A stretch of DNA of 19,528 bases from Lachnospiraceae bacterium UBA7179 (GTDB taxonomy: Bacteria > Bacillota > Clostridia > Lachnospirales > Lachnospiraceae), in NCBI GenBank assembly GCA_002491195.1, contig DKVL01000043.1:1-19528 (forward strand). The letters run 5' to 3'. The position numbers and the translations under genes are program-made. Below are positions 6,780 through 14,954 of this stretch, in pieces. Each line of letters starts with the position of its first letter. The stretch's first letter is position 1. The notes beneath the pieces are model-generated. The model was not told the DNA's origin, did no database searches, and saw only the letters and a program-made list of their open reading frames with translations.

Positions 6780-7352
6780 ATGGAATGGCTCGTGTGGCTG
6801 CTCATGGCGACAGGGATCAGTGCGTTTGTGATCACGACAATCGTGGACATGATCGTGATGGGAAGTTATACATTGAAAATAGCAGCATCGATTAGCATTT
6901 CTCAATTTGTGATTGGTAAGGAGAATCGTATTCTTTTGCGTCATTACGATATTCCCGCCAACGGGACAGAGATCTATCAAAAGATGCCTTACAAAGCATC
7001 TGATGGCTGCGTACCTCCCAAAGCAATCAAAAAAGTATTCGAAAGTTATGGATTTCATGTAACATACTGCGCTGGAAATCTAAATGCACTGAAAAGAGAA
7101 GTGTGCAAAGGAAATCCTGTCATTGTGTTTATAAAATCCAGAAAAGATAAGCGATGGCTGCATTTTGTACCAGTTGTCGGGTATGATGAGGACAATCTTT
7201 TTCTGGCAGAGTCGGCGGTGGAACATACCAATTGCAATGAAAAAGAATATAACAGAAGAATCAGCAACAGTGATTTTATGGCATTGTGGAATACGGCAAT
7301 GCTAAAAATGCCGTTGTATGCGCACACGTTTTATGTGGTAGAAAAGAAGTGA
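6780..7352 (+). CDS. Membrane-anchored C39-like papain-fold protein, catalytic Cys segment apparently missing
   Basis: The protein has 190 residues. Residues 4-28 form one membrane segment, so the rest is probably extracytoplasmic. The body follows a C39-like cysteine peptidase family: 'LRHYDI.ANGTEIYQKMP', 'DGCVPPKAI', 'GNLNALKREV.KGNPVIVFIK', 'LHFVPVVGYD' (catalytic His128), 'AES' and 'YNRRIS...F..LWNT'. In relatives as I recall them, 'GKxNECSAYxxAYxLRH' supplies the catalytic Cys. Here the sequence reads 'GKENRILLRHYDI' (residues 46-58), about seven residues shorter and without Cys. The gene is otherwise intact, so it is either a catalytically dead binder or a gene damaged by a small in-frame deletion. 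GGGAGG lies 9 nt from the ATG. Confidence 0.65.
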   Translation: MEWLVWLLMATGISAFVITTIVDMIVMGSYTLKIAASISISQFVIGKENRILLRHYDIPANGTEIYQKMPYKASDGCVPPKAIKKVFESYGFHVTYCAGNLNALKREVCKGNPVIVFIKSRKDKRWLHFVPVVGYDEDNLFLAESAVEHTNCNEKEYNRRISNSDFMALWNTAMLKMPLYAHTFYVVEKK

Positions 7353-7356
7353 ATGC

Positions 7357-7386
7357 TTGCTTATTGTGAAAGATGGTGTATATAAT
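7357..7386 (+). promoter_or_regulatory. Promoter of the MoxR-DUF5682-vWA-SWIM operon
   Basis: TTGCTT (7357-7362) and a perfect TATAAT (7381-7386) are separated by 18 bp, just after the stop of the C39-like gene. Transcription would start near 7393, giving a leader of about 117 nt that contains the partial duplication at 7445-7489. Confidence 0.55.
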
Positions 7387-7495
7387 AAAAGGAAAGAACT
7401 GTCTGGAAACAATTGAACGATTTATGAACAAACAAATGATTCGCGGCAGTGGAAAACCAGTCAAGTATCAGGGAAAAAAGTATGATATATATTAG
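7373..7495 (+). other. Untranslated or relic 40-codon ORF in the operon leader
   Basis: An open frame from ATG 7373 to TAG 7495 ends 'GSGKPVKYQGKKYDIY', near-identical to residues 46-58 of the MoxR protein encoded 200 bp downstream ('GSEKPVKYQGEKYYI'). No ribosome site precedes it, and its ATG lies inside the promoter spacer, so it is unlikely to be translated from that promoter. An internal ATG at 7424 also lacks a ribosome site. It is best read as a relic of a partial gene duplication or a leader with sequence homology to the coding region. Confidence 0.35.
7445..7489 (+). repeat. Direct repeat copy 1 (second copy 7645-7689), 200-bp offset
   Basis: From GGCAGTG to about the start of the AAGTAT tract, 7445-7483 equals 7645-7683 with two substitutions (7452 and 7475); similarity fades after 7484. 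The reading frame is the same in both copies relative to the peptide KPVKYQG. One copy is in the leader, the other inside the MoxR gene. Confidence 0.75.
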
Positions 7496-7509
7496 AAAGG
7501 ACCAGAGTT

Positions 7510-8622
7510 ATGCAGGAAACGATAAAACCTCCAGTGGAGGTGCGTTATCAGGAGGAACTTGAGGCGCTTAAAAATGAAGATCAAAATGTGAAAAAACCAG
7601 ATAACTGGCAGATGTCGCCGAAGGCGGTCAGGACATTTATCCTTGGCAGTGAAAAACCAGTCAAGTATCAGGGAGAAAAGTATTACATTAAGAAGAAGTA
7701 TTTCGGAAATGACGCGCTTGTGGAGCGGTGCATCGTCACGCTTGCGGGAAACCGCGGATTGATGCTTGTCGGGGAGCCGGGAACGGCAAAGACGATGCTC
7801 TCGGAGCTTCTGTCTGCCGCCATCAGCGGAAACAGCAAGAACACGATACAGGGAACCGCAGGAACAACGGAAGACATGATCAAGTACTCGTGGAACTATG
7901 CGCTCTTGCTTGCGAAGGGACCGAGCAGGGAGGCGCTTGTGCCGTCGCCGCTCTACATAGGGATGGAGAAAGGAATCCTCACGCGGTTTGAGGAGATCAC
8001 GAGAACGCCCGCTGAGATTCAGGACAGTCTGATCAGCGTATTGAGCGACAAGGTCTTGAATGTGCCGGAGCTGGGCGACGAGGGATTTTTGTTTGCGCGC
8101 CCTGGATTTAATGTGATCGGGACTGCCAACACCAGGGACAAGGGTGTCAATGAGATGAGCAGCGCGTTAAAGCGGCGCTTTAATTTTGAGACTGTCATGC
8201 CGGTCAATAAGGTATCCCTTGAGAAGCAGATCATTCTAAATGAGGTCAATATGCTTGCGCAGGAAAGTCATGTCGATATGCAGGCTGATGAGGACGTCGC
8301 GGAGCTGCTCGCCTCCACATACCATGAGCTGCGGGAGGGTGTTTCCTCGTATGGACATCGCATCGACAAACCCAATGCGGTGATGAGCACGGCGGAGGCG
8401 GTGTCGGTCTATTACCAGACAATGCTTACCGGCTATTATTATGGGGATGGACATCTTGACGTGAATTGCCTTGTCCAGAATCTGGTCGGCGCGATCTCAA
8501 AAGAAGACAAAGATGATCTGGAAAAAGTAAAAGGATATTTCAACACGGTGATTCGGGATAAGAGCAGCAAAGAGGGTGGATTATGGAAACAATATTACGA
8601 AGCGAGGAAATGGCTGAAATAA
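7510..8622 (+). CDS. MoxR-type AAA+ ATPase
   Basis: The protein has 370 residues. Walker A is G88EPGTAKT (88-95). The Walker B region is 'GILTRFEEITR' (155-165), with EE in place of DE, which I recall as usual in the subgroup that travels with DUF5682. Sensor 1 is 'NVIGTANTRDKG' (201-212) and the arginine finger 'ALKRRF' (219-224). MoxR ATPases work as chaperone-like remodellers together with vWA (MIDAS) proteins, and such a protein is encoded in the same operon. AAAGGA lies 10 nt upstream of the ATG. It is the first structural gene of the operon and overlaps the DUF5682 gene by 40 nt. The substrate is not known. Confidence 0.9.
   Translation: MQETIKPPVEVRYQEELEALKNEDQNVKKPDNWQMSPKAVRTFILGSEKPVKYQGEKYYIKKKYFGNDALVERCIVTLAGNRGLMLVGEPGTAKTMLSELLSAAISGNSKNTIQGTAGTTEDMIKYSWNYALLLAKGPSREALVPSPLYIGMEKGILTRFEEITRTPAEIQDSLISVLSDKVLNVPELGDEGFLFARPGFNVIGTANTRDKGVNEMSSALKRRFNFETVMPVNKVSLEKQIILNEVNMLAQESHVDMQADEDVAELLASTYHELREGVSSYGHRIDKPNAVMSTAEAVSVYYQTMLTGYYYGDGHLDVNCLVQNLVGAISKEDKDDLEKVKGYFNTVIRDKSSKEGGLWKQYYEARKWLK
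7645..7689 (+). repeat. Direct repeat copy 2, inside the MoxR gene
   Basis: This is the in-gene copy of the 7445-7489 repeat. It encodes residues 46-60 of the AAA+ protein. Confidence 0.75.
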
Positions 8623-11156
8623 TGCTCATTCCTGTCCGCCATCACAGTCCGGCGTGTTCGTATCAGATCAAAAAGATCGTTGCGGACTGGAAACCGGACG
8701 CAGTTCTGGTGGAAGGACCTGACAATGCAAATGCGCTGCTGCCTGTGATGTTACACGAGGATACACGTGCGCCGTTTGCCATCTATTATGCCTATCATGA
8801 CAAGGCGGAGAAGATCTCTAAGGAGCAGGAGCATTACAAGTGTTATTATCCGTTTCTGGACTATTCGCCGGAGCTTGTAGCACTCAGGGAAGCTCATAAA
8901 AATATGACAGAAGTGTCATTTATTGACCTCTCGTATGGAGACATTCTTGCGGCTTCGGCAGAGAGAGCAGCACAAGGGGAGGCACCGCACAATTACAATG
9001 ACGATTATCTGCTCACGAGAAATGATTACATCGAGAGACTGTGTGAAAAGACAGGACTGCGCAGCTTTGACGAGTTTTGGGAGAAATATTTTGAGCTCAA
9101 TGGACTTTACGAGGACAGTGATGTCTGGTTTTCCCATCTGAATACATACTGCGGGCTTGCAAGGGACAACACGCCAGCGGAGGTCCTGCAGCGTGAGGGC
9201 TGTCTTGCGCGGGAGCAGCACATGGCGGCGCGGATCGCCCTGCAGGCGCTGCATGGCTGTAGCATGGTGAAAAAACATGGGGAAAACGTCAGTCAAAAAG
9301 GCAGTGGTACAATGAAAAGTATTGGGGAGACTGTCAGCCAGGAGAACTGTGATACAGCGAAAGCAAATGGGGAAATCGTCAGCCAGGAGAACTGTGATAC
9401 AGCGAAAGCAAATGGGGAAATGGCCAGCCAGGAGAGTAGCGGATTAGAGAAAGAGATCCAGCGAATCCTCGTGATCACAGGCGGATTCCACACGCCGGGA
9501 TTAAGAGAGCGGTTATCTGATGAAAACTGGAAAGAGACTGTTCGGTATGCAAAAAAGATTGAGCACTATGTTCCCAATAAGGACGAGAGTGTTTACCTGA
9601 TGCCATATTCCATGGAGGCAGCGGATGCCTTGAACGGTTATGCGAGCGGTATGCCCTACACAGGATTTTATCAGAAGATTTGGGAAGGACTGATCAGTCA
9701 GGAGCAGAATCCTTATGATGCAGCAGTGCTGGACCTTGTGGTTGCATCGGGAAAGGAAGTCCGAAAAGAAGAGGGAGCGCTGTCGACCTATGATGAGATC
9801 TGTGCGTGGCAGATGGCACAGGGACTTGCAGCGCTACGCGAGAAACCACAGACGGGCGCTTATGAATTGCAGGATGCGGTTTTATCTTCCTATGTAAAAG
9901 GAGAATACAATATCACATCAGATATGCCGCTTCGCATCCTGCGGCGGCTGATGACGGGGACTGGTTCGGGAGCGCTCTGTACGCTTGCAGACGTTCCGCC
10001 GATCGTTCTCGATTTTCAGGACCAGTGCAAAAAGTTTGGGATCAGGACAGACAGTACGTTGGAAAAAGAAGTAACGCTCTCGATCTTTTCCAGCAAAAAG
10101 CACAGGCGGATGAGCAGGTTCTTTCATCGGATGCTTTTCCTGCAGACAACGTTTGCCAATCGTTTGAAAGGACCAAATCTGCAGCAGAGGAAAGACCGCA
10201 GCCTGATTCGCGAAATCTGGAAATACAAATACAGCGCGCAGGTTTTGGCAGCCCTGATCGATGTGTCAGTACATGGTGCGACCATGGAGGAGGCGATCGT
10301 CAGCATTGTGCAGGAGCGGCTTCGGCAGGATACAAAGGCGGACAGTGCAGCGATTCTTTTGACACAGGTGTTTGAGATGGGAATCTCCAGCCAGCTTGAT
10401 CTTGTGTATGAGCGTGTGCATGAACTGATTTTAAAGGATATGGACTTTTATTCGATTGCGGATGCCACAAAATCCCTGACAATGATGGAAGAGTTGGGAA
10501 CCCTTTACGAGTCGGACTTACAGTTCGGGGCGCTTCTGCACACGGGAGTCAGAAAGCTGATTACTTTGCTTCCGGGTATCACGCGAATGCAGGATGATCT
10601 GTTAGATGCGGGCATGAACGCCTTGAAATTATTGTATCAGATCACAGGAAGAAAAGGACAGGAGGATACGAGGGAGAGGGAGGACTTTTATGATGCGTTA
10701 TACCATATACAGGAAGATGTGCAGATTCATGCCGGGTTAAATGGCTGTATTCACGGAATCCTCTATGGAGGCGGCAGGGAGGATTCTCATGCAGTGGGTG
10801 CAGCGTGCAGAGGGTATCTCACAGGTACGAGACAGCAGCTTTTAAAGACAGCAGTTTTTTTCCGGGGCCTGTTCTTTACGGCGAAGGATTTGATCCTGAT
10901 GGAACATGAGATCCTTGGGATGATCGATACGTTTCTTGGTGAGGTTGACGAGACGGAGTTTATGGAACTGCTGCCCCAGCTTCGAATGGCATTTGCGTAT
11001 TTTACGCCTTTTGAGACCGATAAGATCGCGCAGCAGGCAGCAGGGCTTCACCACAGGACCGGGCGCGAATTGATGGAGCGCGATGAGGTTTTGCCGGAGT
11101 GGTATGCATATGGCAAGGAACTGGATCGTTATGCGCGGGGGATTTTGGGAATTTAG
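8583..11156 (+). CDS. DUF5682 family protein with TraB/ChaN-like N-terminal motifs
   Basis: The protein has 857 residues. 'PVRHHSPAC' (R19-H20-H21) followed by 'KPDAVLVEGPDNANALL' (38-54) is the DUF5682 signature (family pattern 'GIRHHGPGSARSL ... PD.vLiEGP'). It resembles the TraB/ChaN/EreA-like fold, as does 'ILVITGGFHT' (295-304) later. A 45-bp tandem repeat encodes an inserted linker (233-about 285) between these motifs. The rest (about 400-857) is alpha-helical. The biochemical activity is unknown; a hydrolase or metal-dependent role is inferred only. The ATG at 8583 has GAGG 8 nt upstream; ATG 8622 (TAATG overlap with the ATPase stop) is an alternative that would drop 13 residues. It lies between the ATPase and vWA genes. 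Confidence 0.85.
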   Translation: METILRSEEMAEIMLIPVRHHSPACSYQIKKIVADWKPDAVLVEGPDNANALLPVMLHEDTRAPFAIYYAYHDKAEKISKEQEHYKCYYPFLDYSPELVALREAHKNMTEVSFIDLSYGDILAASAERAAQGEAPHNYNDDYLLTRNDYIERLCEKTGLRSFDEFWEKYFELNGLYEDSDVWFSHLNTYCGLARDNTPAEVLQREGCLAREQHMAARIALQALHGCSMVKKHGENVSQKGSGTMKSIGETVSQENCDTAKANGEIVSQENCDTAKANGEMASQESSGLEKEIQRILVITGGFHTPGLRERLSDENWKETVRYAKKIEHYVPNKDESVYLMPYSMEAADALNGYASGMPYTGFYQKIWEGLISQEQNPYDAAVLDLVVASGKEVRKEEGALSTYDEICAWQMAQGLAALREKPQTGAYELQDAVLSSYVKGEYNITSDMPLRILRRLMTGTGSGALCTLADVPPIVLDFQDQCKKFGIRTDSTLEKEVTLSIFSSKKHRRMSRFFHRMLFLQTTFANRLKGPNLQQRKDRSLIREIWKYKYSAQVLAALIDVSVHGATMEEAIVSIVQERLRQDTKADSAAILLTQVFEMGISSQLDLVYERVHELILKDMDFYSIADATKSLTMMEELGTLYESDLQFGALLHTGVRKLITLLPGITRMQDDLLDAGMNALKLLYQITGRKGQEDTREREDFYDALYHIQEDVQIHAGLNGCIHGILYGGGREDSHAVGAACRGYLTGTRQQLLKTAVFFRGLFFTAKDLILMEHEILGMIDTFLGEVDETEFMELLPQLRMAFAYFTPFETDKIAQQAAGLHHRTGRELMERDEVLPEWYAYGKELDRYARGILGI
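9279..9440 (+). repeat. 45-bp intragenic tandem repeat (about 3.5 copies)
   Basis: Units start at 9279, 9324, 9369 and 9414. Each encodes 15 residues of the type GE-x-VSQENCDTAKAN. Units two and three are almost identical at the DNA level; the first and the partial fourth are diverged. The period is a multiple of three, so copy-number change would keep the frame. Confidence 0.9.
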
Positions 11157-11218
11157 CAGCAAGGAAGTATGTGGTGGAGAGAATTAGCAGCGTATACATG
11201 GGAAGGGATTGAGAGAAT

Positions 11219-12343
11219 ATGGCGGACGAACAAGAGGTATTAAACCGCTGGCGGCTGGTGCTGGGAAAGTATGCGGCGGGGCAGATATCATTTTCAGAGG
11301 GCAATCTGAAATTGATGGAGATGGAGGAGGCGCTTGATTACCTGTATTCGAGGGAATACGGCGACGATCAGGAGATCCGCAAAGATCGCCGCGGGGGAAG
11401 AGAGGATTCCCAGCTCACCGTCCCGCACTGGCTGTCCAGGATCAAGACGCTGTTCCCGCAGAATACCGTGGAGATCATGGAGCGGCACGCGTTGGAAAAA
11501 TACGAAATGACAGAGCTGCTGACGGATCCCGAGGTTTTGCGAAAGCTGGAACCGAACAAGGAATTATTAAAGACGATCATGCAGCTAAAACATATGATGA
11601 AAGGCGAAGTGCTGGAACTTGCCAGACAGGTGGTGCGCAAGGTGGCCGATGAACTGACCAGACAGCTTGAGCAGGAGATGAAAAAGACGTTGTTCGGGCG
11701 GTTGAACCGCAATGAGAGCAGCCCGGTGAAGTCTATGCGGAATCTGGACATGCAAAAGACGATCCGCAGGAATCTGAAAAATTACGACACGGAGACAAAG
11801 CAGATTGTCCTGAAACAGGTATATTTCAGTTCGCGCATGAAAAAGTATAACCAGTGGCGTGTGGTTATCTGTGTGGATGAGAGCGGCTCCATGCTGGATT
11901 CCGTGATTCACAGCGCTGTCATGGCGGGAATCTTTGCGCGTCTCCCGATGCTGGATACAAGGCTTGTCATTTTTGACACGAATGTGGTGGACTTAAGCGG
12001 ATCTGCCAGTGATCCGGTCGAGACGCTCATGAGCATCCAGCTTGGCGGCGGCACGAACATTGCCGGAGCGCTTGCCTACTGCGAACAATTGATCGAGATA
12101 CCTCACAAGACGATGGTGGTGCTGGTCACAGACCTCTATGAGGGCGGCAGTTATCATCATCTATACCAGGTAAGTAACAATATAATCGAGAGTGGGGCAA
12201 AGCTGATCGTGCTGCCAGCGCTTGACCACGATGCGGTGCCGAATTATGATAAGAAAGCGGCGGCAGTGCTCGCGGATATGGGAGCTTGTGTCGGCGCGAT
12301 GACACCGGAGGAGCTGTCCGGGTTTATAGCGAAAATCTTATGA
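11219..12343 (+). CDS. vWA (MIDAS) domain protein, MoxR partner
   Basis: The protein has 374 residues. A C-terminal von Willebrand factor A domain (about 213-374) carries a full MIDAS: D220-E-S-G-S224, T279 in 'GGGTNIAGAL' and D305 in 'VTDLYEGG'. The N-terminal 200 residues are helical and charged, with no recognised domain. MIDAS proteins bind Mg and pair with MoxR ATPases as substrate adaptors (for example in chelatases and RavA-ViaA-type systems). The stop of the DUF5682 gene lies 62 nt upstream. The ribosome site is weak (GGGATTGAGAG before the ATG). Similar operon order supports joint action with the ATPase. Confidence 0.9.
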   Translation: MADEQEVLNRWRLVLGKYAAGQISFSEGNLKLMEMEEALDYLYSREYGDDQEIRKDRRGGREDSQLTVPHWLSRIKTLFPQNTVEIMERHALEKYEMTELLTDPEVLRKLEPNKELLKTIMQLKHMMKGEVLELARQVVRKVADELTRQLEQEMKKTLFGRLNRNESSPVKSMRNLDMQKTIRRNLKNYDTETKQIVLKQVYFSSRMKKYNQWRVVICVDESGSMLDSVIHSAVMAGIFARLPMLDTRLVIFDTNVVDLSGSASDPVETLMSIQLGGGTNIAGALAYCEQLIEIPHKTMVVLVTDLYEGGSYHHLYQVSNNIIESGAKLIVLPALDHDAVPNYDKKAAAVLADMGACVGAMTPEELSGFIAKIL

Positions 12344-12348
12344 TTTTG

Positions 12349-12405
12349 CTTAGGAATTGTTAAGAAATAACTTTTGAATAGTGTTATTTTTGAACAGTTC
12401 CTTAG
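12349..12405. repeat. 57-bp imperfect palindrome between the vWA and SWIM genes
   Basis: The arms 12349-12371 and 12383-12405 are complementary at 19 of 23 positions around an 11-nt loop. It lies 5 nt after the vWA stop and ends just before GGGGAGG of the SWIM gene. In RNA it would form a long stem next to a ribosome site. The right arm, read as TAAGGAACTGT-NN-AAAAATAAC on the minus strand, recurs near 19473. It could be a MITE-like element made of two element ends, or an intercistronic regulatory or processing stem. Confidence 0.7.
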
Positions 12406-12419
12406 CGGGGAGGATTTAT

Positions 12420-14429
12420 ATGGGCGAATGGGAATCTGTTTTTCGGGAGATTGATGACGATTATTTAGTCGGCATTTCTAATAAAGGAATCGTAAAGCGT
12501 GCATATAAAGATATGGAGACGACTTTGTGTAAGCTCCTGGATCAAGATCAGAATGAAATTTTAGAAGAAGCTGCAAGTGGATTCCTGCAAGGGTTCTCTA
12601 TGGAAGAAGGGATTACAGTAAAGGTCGGGGAAGAGACAGTCCATATCAGGATGCCGCTCGGGGAAAGCACCTGTTCCTGCCCGTCGCGAAGCATCTGCCG
12701 CCATGTCATACTGGGAATCCTTACAGTGCAGAAGATGTCTGCAGTAATCGATCAGGAAGCATCCGTGCAGGGAAATGCAGAAGAAACCGTAGAAAAAGAA
12801 ACTGTAAAAAAGGAAACAACAGAAAAAGAAATTATAGAAAAAGAAACAACAGAAGAAGAAACAGAAAGAGAAAACGATCAGAAAACAGCAAAACAAGAGC
12901 CTGCCGCGAAGGGGGCAGTGATAGATGAAAAGCAGACTGTCACAGGCGAGGAAAAGAAAGAAACTGCCAAAGAGGTCTTTAAAGAAGGGAATGCGGTTGA
13001 CGGCAATTTCCCAAAGTCCGGCAATACAATGACAAACAATGTATTACAGCAAATTGCCAGCTACCCATTGGAAAAGCTCTGCAAAAGTCTTGGCGCCAGA
13101 CGGCTGCAGAACTTGATTGACAGCACCAGGGCAGGGAAAAGACCGCAGATCGATTATGCCAGTGTCGTGACAGTACAGCCCCTGGCGCAGGCAATGACAG
13201 TGAAGCTCCTCTATCCATTAGAATATTCTACCTGTACCTGTCACAAGAAAGAATTTTGTGTCCACAAAGCGGAGGCAGTCTTGTGGTGTAAGCTGGAATC
13301 AGGGCAGCTGAATATTGACGATCTGGAACAGGACCAGAGTAGAGATATGGACTATGACATGGAGCAGATTCAGGACGCTGTCTCTCAGATGAGAAACTGT
13401 TTGGAGGAGCTTCTGGACACAGGACTGGCCAGGACACCGCAGGATGCGATTGACCATATGGAACGGTTGGCAACGATCTGTCACAACGCAAAACTGCCAA
13501 ATTTCGAGAACGAATGGCGGCGGCTGCAGGATTCTTATAATAAATATCTGAAACGGGTGGCATCACTAAGGATCCAGTTGTTGATGCGGCAGCTCACCAC
13601 ATTCTACGGACAGGTAGAACGACTGGGACAGGCCAGGAATGCCTTGGAAGTGTCAAAGCTGGCGGGCGCGTTTCGGGCAGAGTATACGATGGCTCTCGAT
13701 TTGGATCTGCTTGGGATCGCGATGGAACATTTTGTGAGCAAGAGCGGATATGAGGGCGAGACTGTCTATTTCCTGGAGAAAAATACCGGGAAGTGGTATA
13801 CATACACACAGGCGAGACCAGTGTTTTATGACAACAATACAGCGAATCGTGCAGGTTCGTTCTATCGGTCAGAGACGCCATGGGGACTGTCGGTTCCTTT
13901 GCGGGAGCTTGCGTTCTGGCAGATTCATCTGGAACAGGCAAAGTGCGACAGCAGGGGAAGGCTTTCAGCGAGCAAGGAGACCAGGGGAGAGCTGATCCGG
14001 GATAGAAGAGTGGACAAAAATATGCTGACCACGGACATTTTGGGACAATGGTATTATCAGGATTTTGCGCAGCTTTTTGAGGAACAGTTTCAAAGAAAAG
14101 AGAACGTGTCGGAAGAGGGCATTTCGCAAGACTCCGACAGCGAAATGCGGACAAAACTTGTGTTTCTAATACCAGCATCATGCGAGAAGGCGGTTTTTCT
14201 GGAAACAGAACAAAAACTATGCATGAATCTGTATGACGAGGCTGGAAAAGCAGTTGTGGTGGAAGTTGTCTATTCCAAAGACGAGGCGGAGGGAATCCGG
14301 TATCTGGAGAGGATTACGAACGAAAATCTTCCCTGCTTTTTCGGCAAAGTATATCTGCGCGGCGGTAGAATCCGGATGTATCCGGTTGCTGTTTTTAACA
14401 AGAAAGAATTGAATGAGACCGAGCTGTGA
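12420..14429 (+). CDS. Double SWIM zinc-finger protein
   Basis: The protein has 669 residues. Two SWIM fingers of the form CxCx5CxH are visible: C85-S-C87 ... C93-R-H95 and C272-T-C274 ... C280-V-H282. SWIM fingers bind DNA or protein. Between them is a low-complexity Glu/Lys/Thr linker (about 119-190) with repeats like 'EKETT' and 'KKETTEKE'. The C-terminal half is helical, then mixed. The start at 12420 has GGGGAGG 7 nt upstream; a GTG start 39 nt earlier would lie inside the palindrome and has no ribosome site. It is in the operon after the vWA gene and probably provides recognition or sensing for the ATPase complex (inference). Confidence 0.85.
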   Translation: MGEWESVFREIDDDYLVGISNKGIVKRAYKDMETTLCKLLDQDQNEILEEAASGFLQGFSMEEGITVKVGEETVHIRMPLGESTCSCPSRSICRHVILGILTVQKMSAVIDQEASVQGNAEETVEKETVKKETTEKEIIEKETTEEETERENDQKTAKQEPAAKGAVIDEKQTVTGEEKKETAKEVFKEGNAVDGNFPKSGNTMTNNVLQQIASYPLEKLCKSLGARRLQNLIDSTRAGKRPQIDYASVVTVQPLAQAMTVKLLYPLEYSTCTCHKKEFCVHKAEAVLWCKLESGQLNIDDLEQDQSRDMDYDMEQIQDAVSQMRNCLEELLDTGLARTPQDAIDHMERLATICHNAKLPNFENEWRRLQDSYNKYLKRVASLRIQLLMRQLTTFYGQVERLGQARNALEVSKLAGAFRAEYTMALDLDLLGIAMEHFVSKSGYEGETVYFLEKNTGKWYTYTQARPVFYDNNTANRAGSFYRSETPWGLSVPLRELAFWQIHLEQAKCDSRGRLSASKETRGELIRDRRVDKNMLTTDILGQWYYQDFAQLFEEQFQRKENVSEEGISQDSDSEMRTKLVFLIPASCEKAVFLETEQKLCMNLYDEAGKAVVVEVVYSKDEAEGIRYLERITNENLPCFFGKVYLRGGRIRMYPVAVFNKKELNETEL

Positions 14430-14486
14430 CGTTGACAGGAGCCTGCGCGGAACACGATACGGGAATTAATCATTATGGAGGCTTTT

Positions 14487-14954
14487 ATGTCAAAAAAATT
14501 ATCTGAAATGACCTTGGAAGAATTGTGGCAATTATTTCCTATTGATCTGACAGAACATAATGACCAATGGGAGATATGGTATCAAGAGGAATATCAAAGA
14601 TTATGCGCTCTTTTCTCAAATAGAAAGGTCAGAATCAGCCATATAGGGAGTACCGCAATAGAAAATATATGGGCGAAACCGATTATTGATATTCTTGTTG
14701 AGATCCCTTTAGAGTATGACATGAGCAGGGTGAAAAATCTGATTGAGCGGAATGGATATATTTGCATGGCGGAAAGTGCGCAAAGCATATCATTGAATAA
14801 AGGATATACAGAAAATGGTTTTGCCCAAAAAGTATTTCACTTACATTTGAGATATTGGGGCAATAACGATGAAGTGTACTTTAGGGATTACATGAATCGC
14901 AACCCGTCCAGAGCTAAAGAATATGAAAAACTAAAGTTATCACTTTGGAAATGA
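14487..14954 (+). CDS. GrpB (UPF0157) family protein, truncated by in-frame TGA
   Basis: The product has 155 residues as read. 'ISHIGSTAIENIWAKPIIDILVEI' is the GrpB core, which belongs to the nucleotidyltransferase superfamily (GS motif with downstream Asp residues). 'VFHLHLRYWGNN...YFRDYMNRNPSRAKEYEKLKLSLWK' matches the family up to the TGA at 14952-14954. The frame then continues without shift for 31 more codons that also match the family. GGAGG (14477-14481) supports the ATG at 14487 over ATG 14475. It is AT-richer than its neighbours and sits between the SWIM gene and the 109-residue gene, so it is probably an insertion into the operon. The chemical reaction of this family member is unknown. 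Confidence 0.8.
   Translation: MSKKLSEMTLEELWQLFPIDLTEHNDQWEIWYQEEYQRLCALFSNRKVRISHIGSTAIENIWAKPIIDILVEIPLEYDMSRVKNLIERNGYICMAESAQSISLNKGYTENGFAQKVFHLHLRYWGNNDEVYFRDYMNRNPSRAKEYEKLKLSLWK

Noticed and set aside
7510..8622. Loss of Walker B function in the MoxR ATPase (EE instead of DE)
   Set aside because: The RFEEITR form is, as far as I recall, the usual sequence in this DUF5682-linked subgroup, so it is not evidence of inactivation.
12561..12896. Minus-strand ORF of 111 codons opposite the SWIM gene, rich in Phe and Cys
   Set aside because: It is the antisense reading of the Glu/Lys/Thr-rich linker (GAA/AAA codons read as TTC/TTT) and has no ribosome site; the plus-strand frame carries clear SWIM motifs.
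13594..14181. Minus-strand ORF of 195 codons inside the SWIM gene
   Set aside because: It lies wholly opposite a well-supported gene, with a Pro/Ser/Arg composition typical of antisense shadows and no recognisable domain.
14430..14486. Terminator after the SWIM gene
   Set aside because: No stem followed by a T-run is present; transcription could continue into the GrpB and 109-residue genes.
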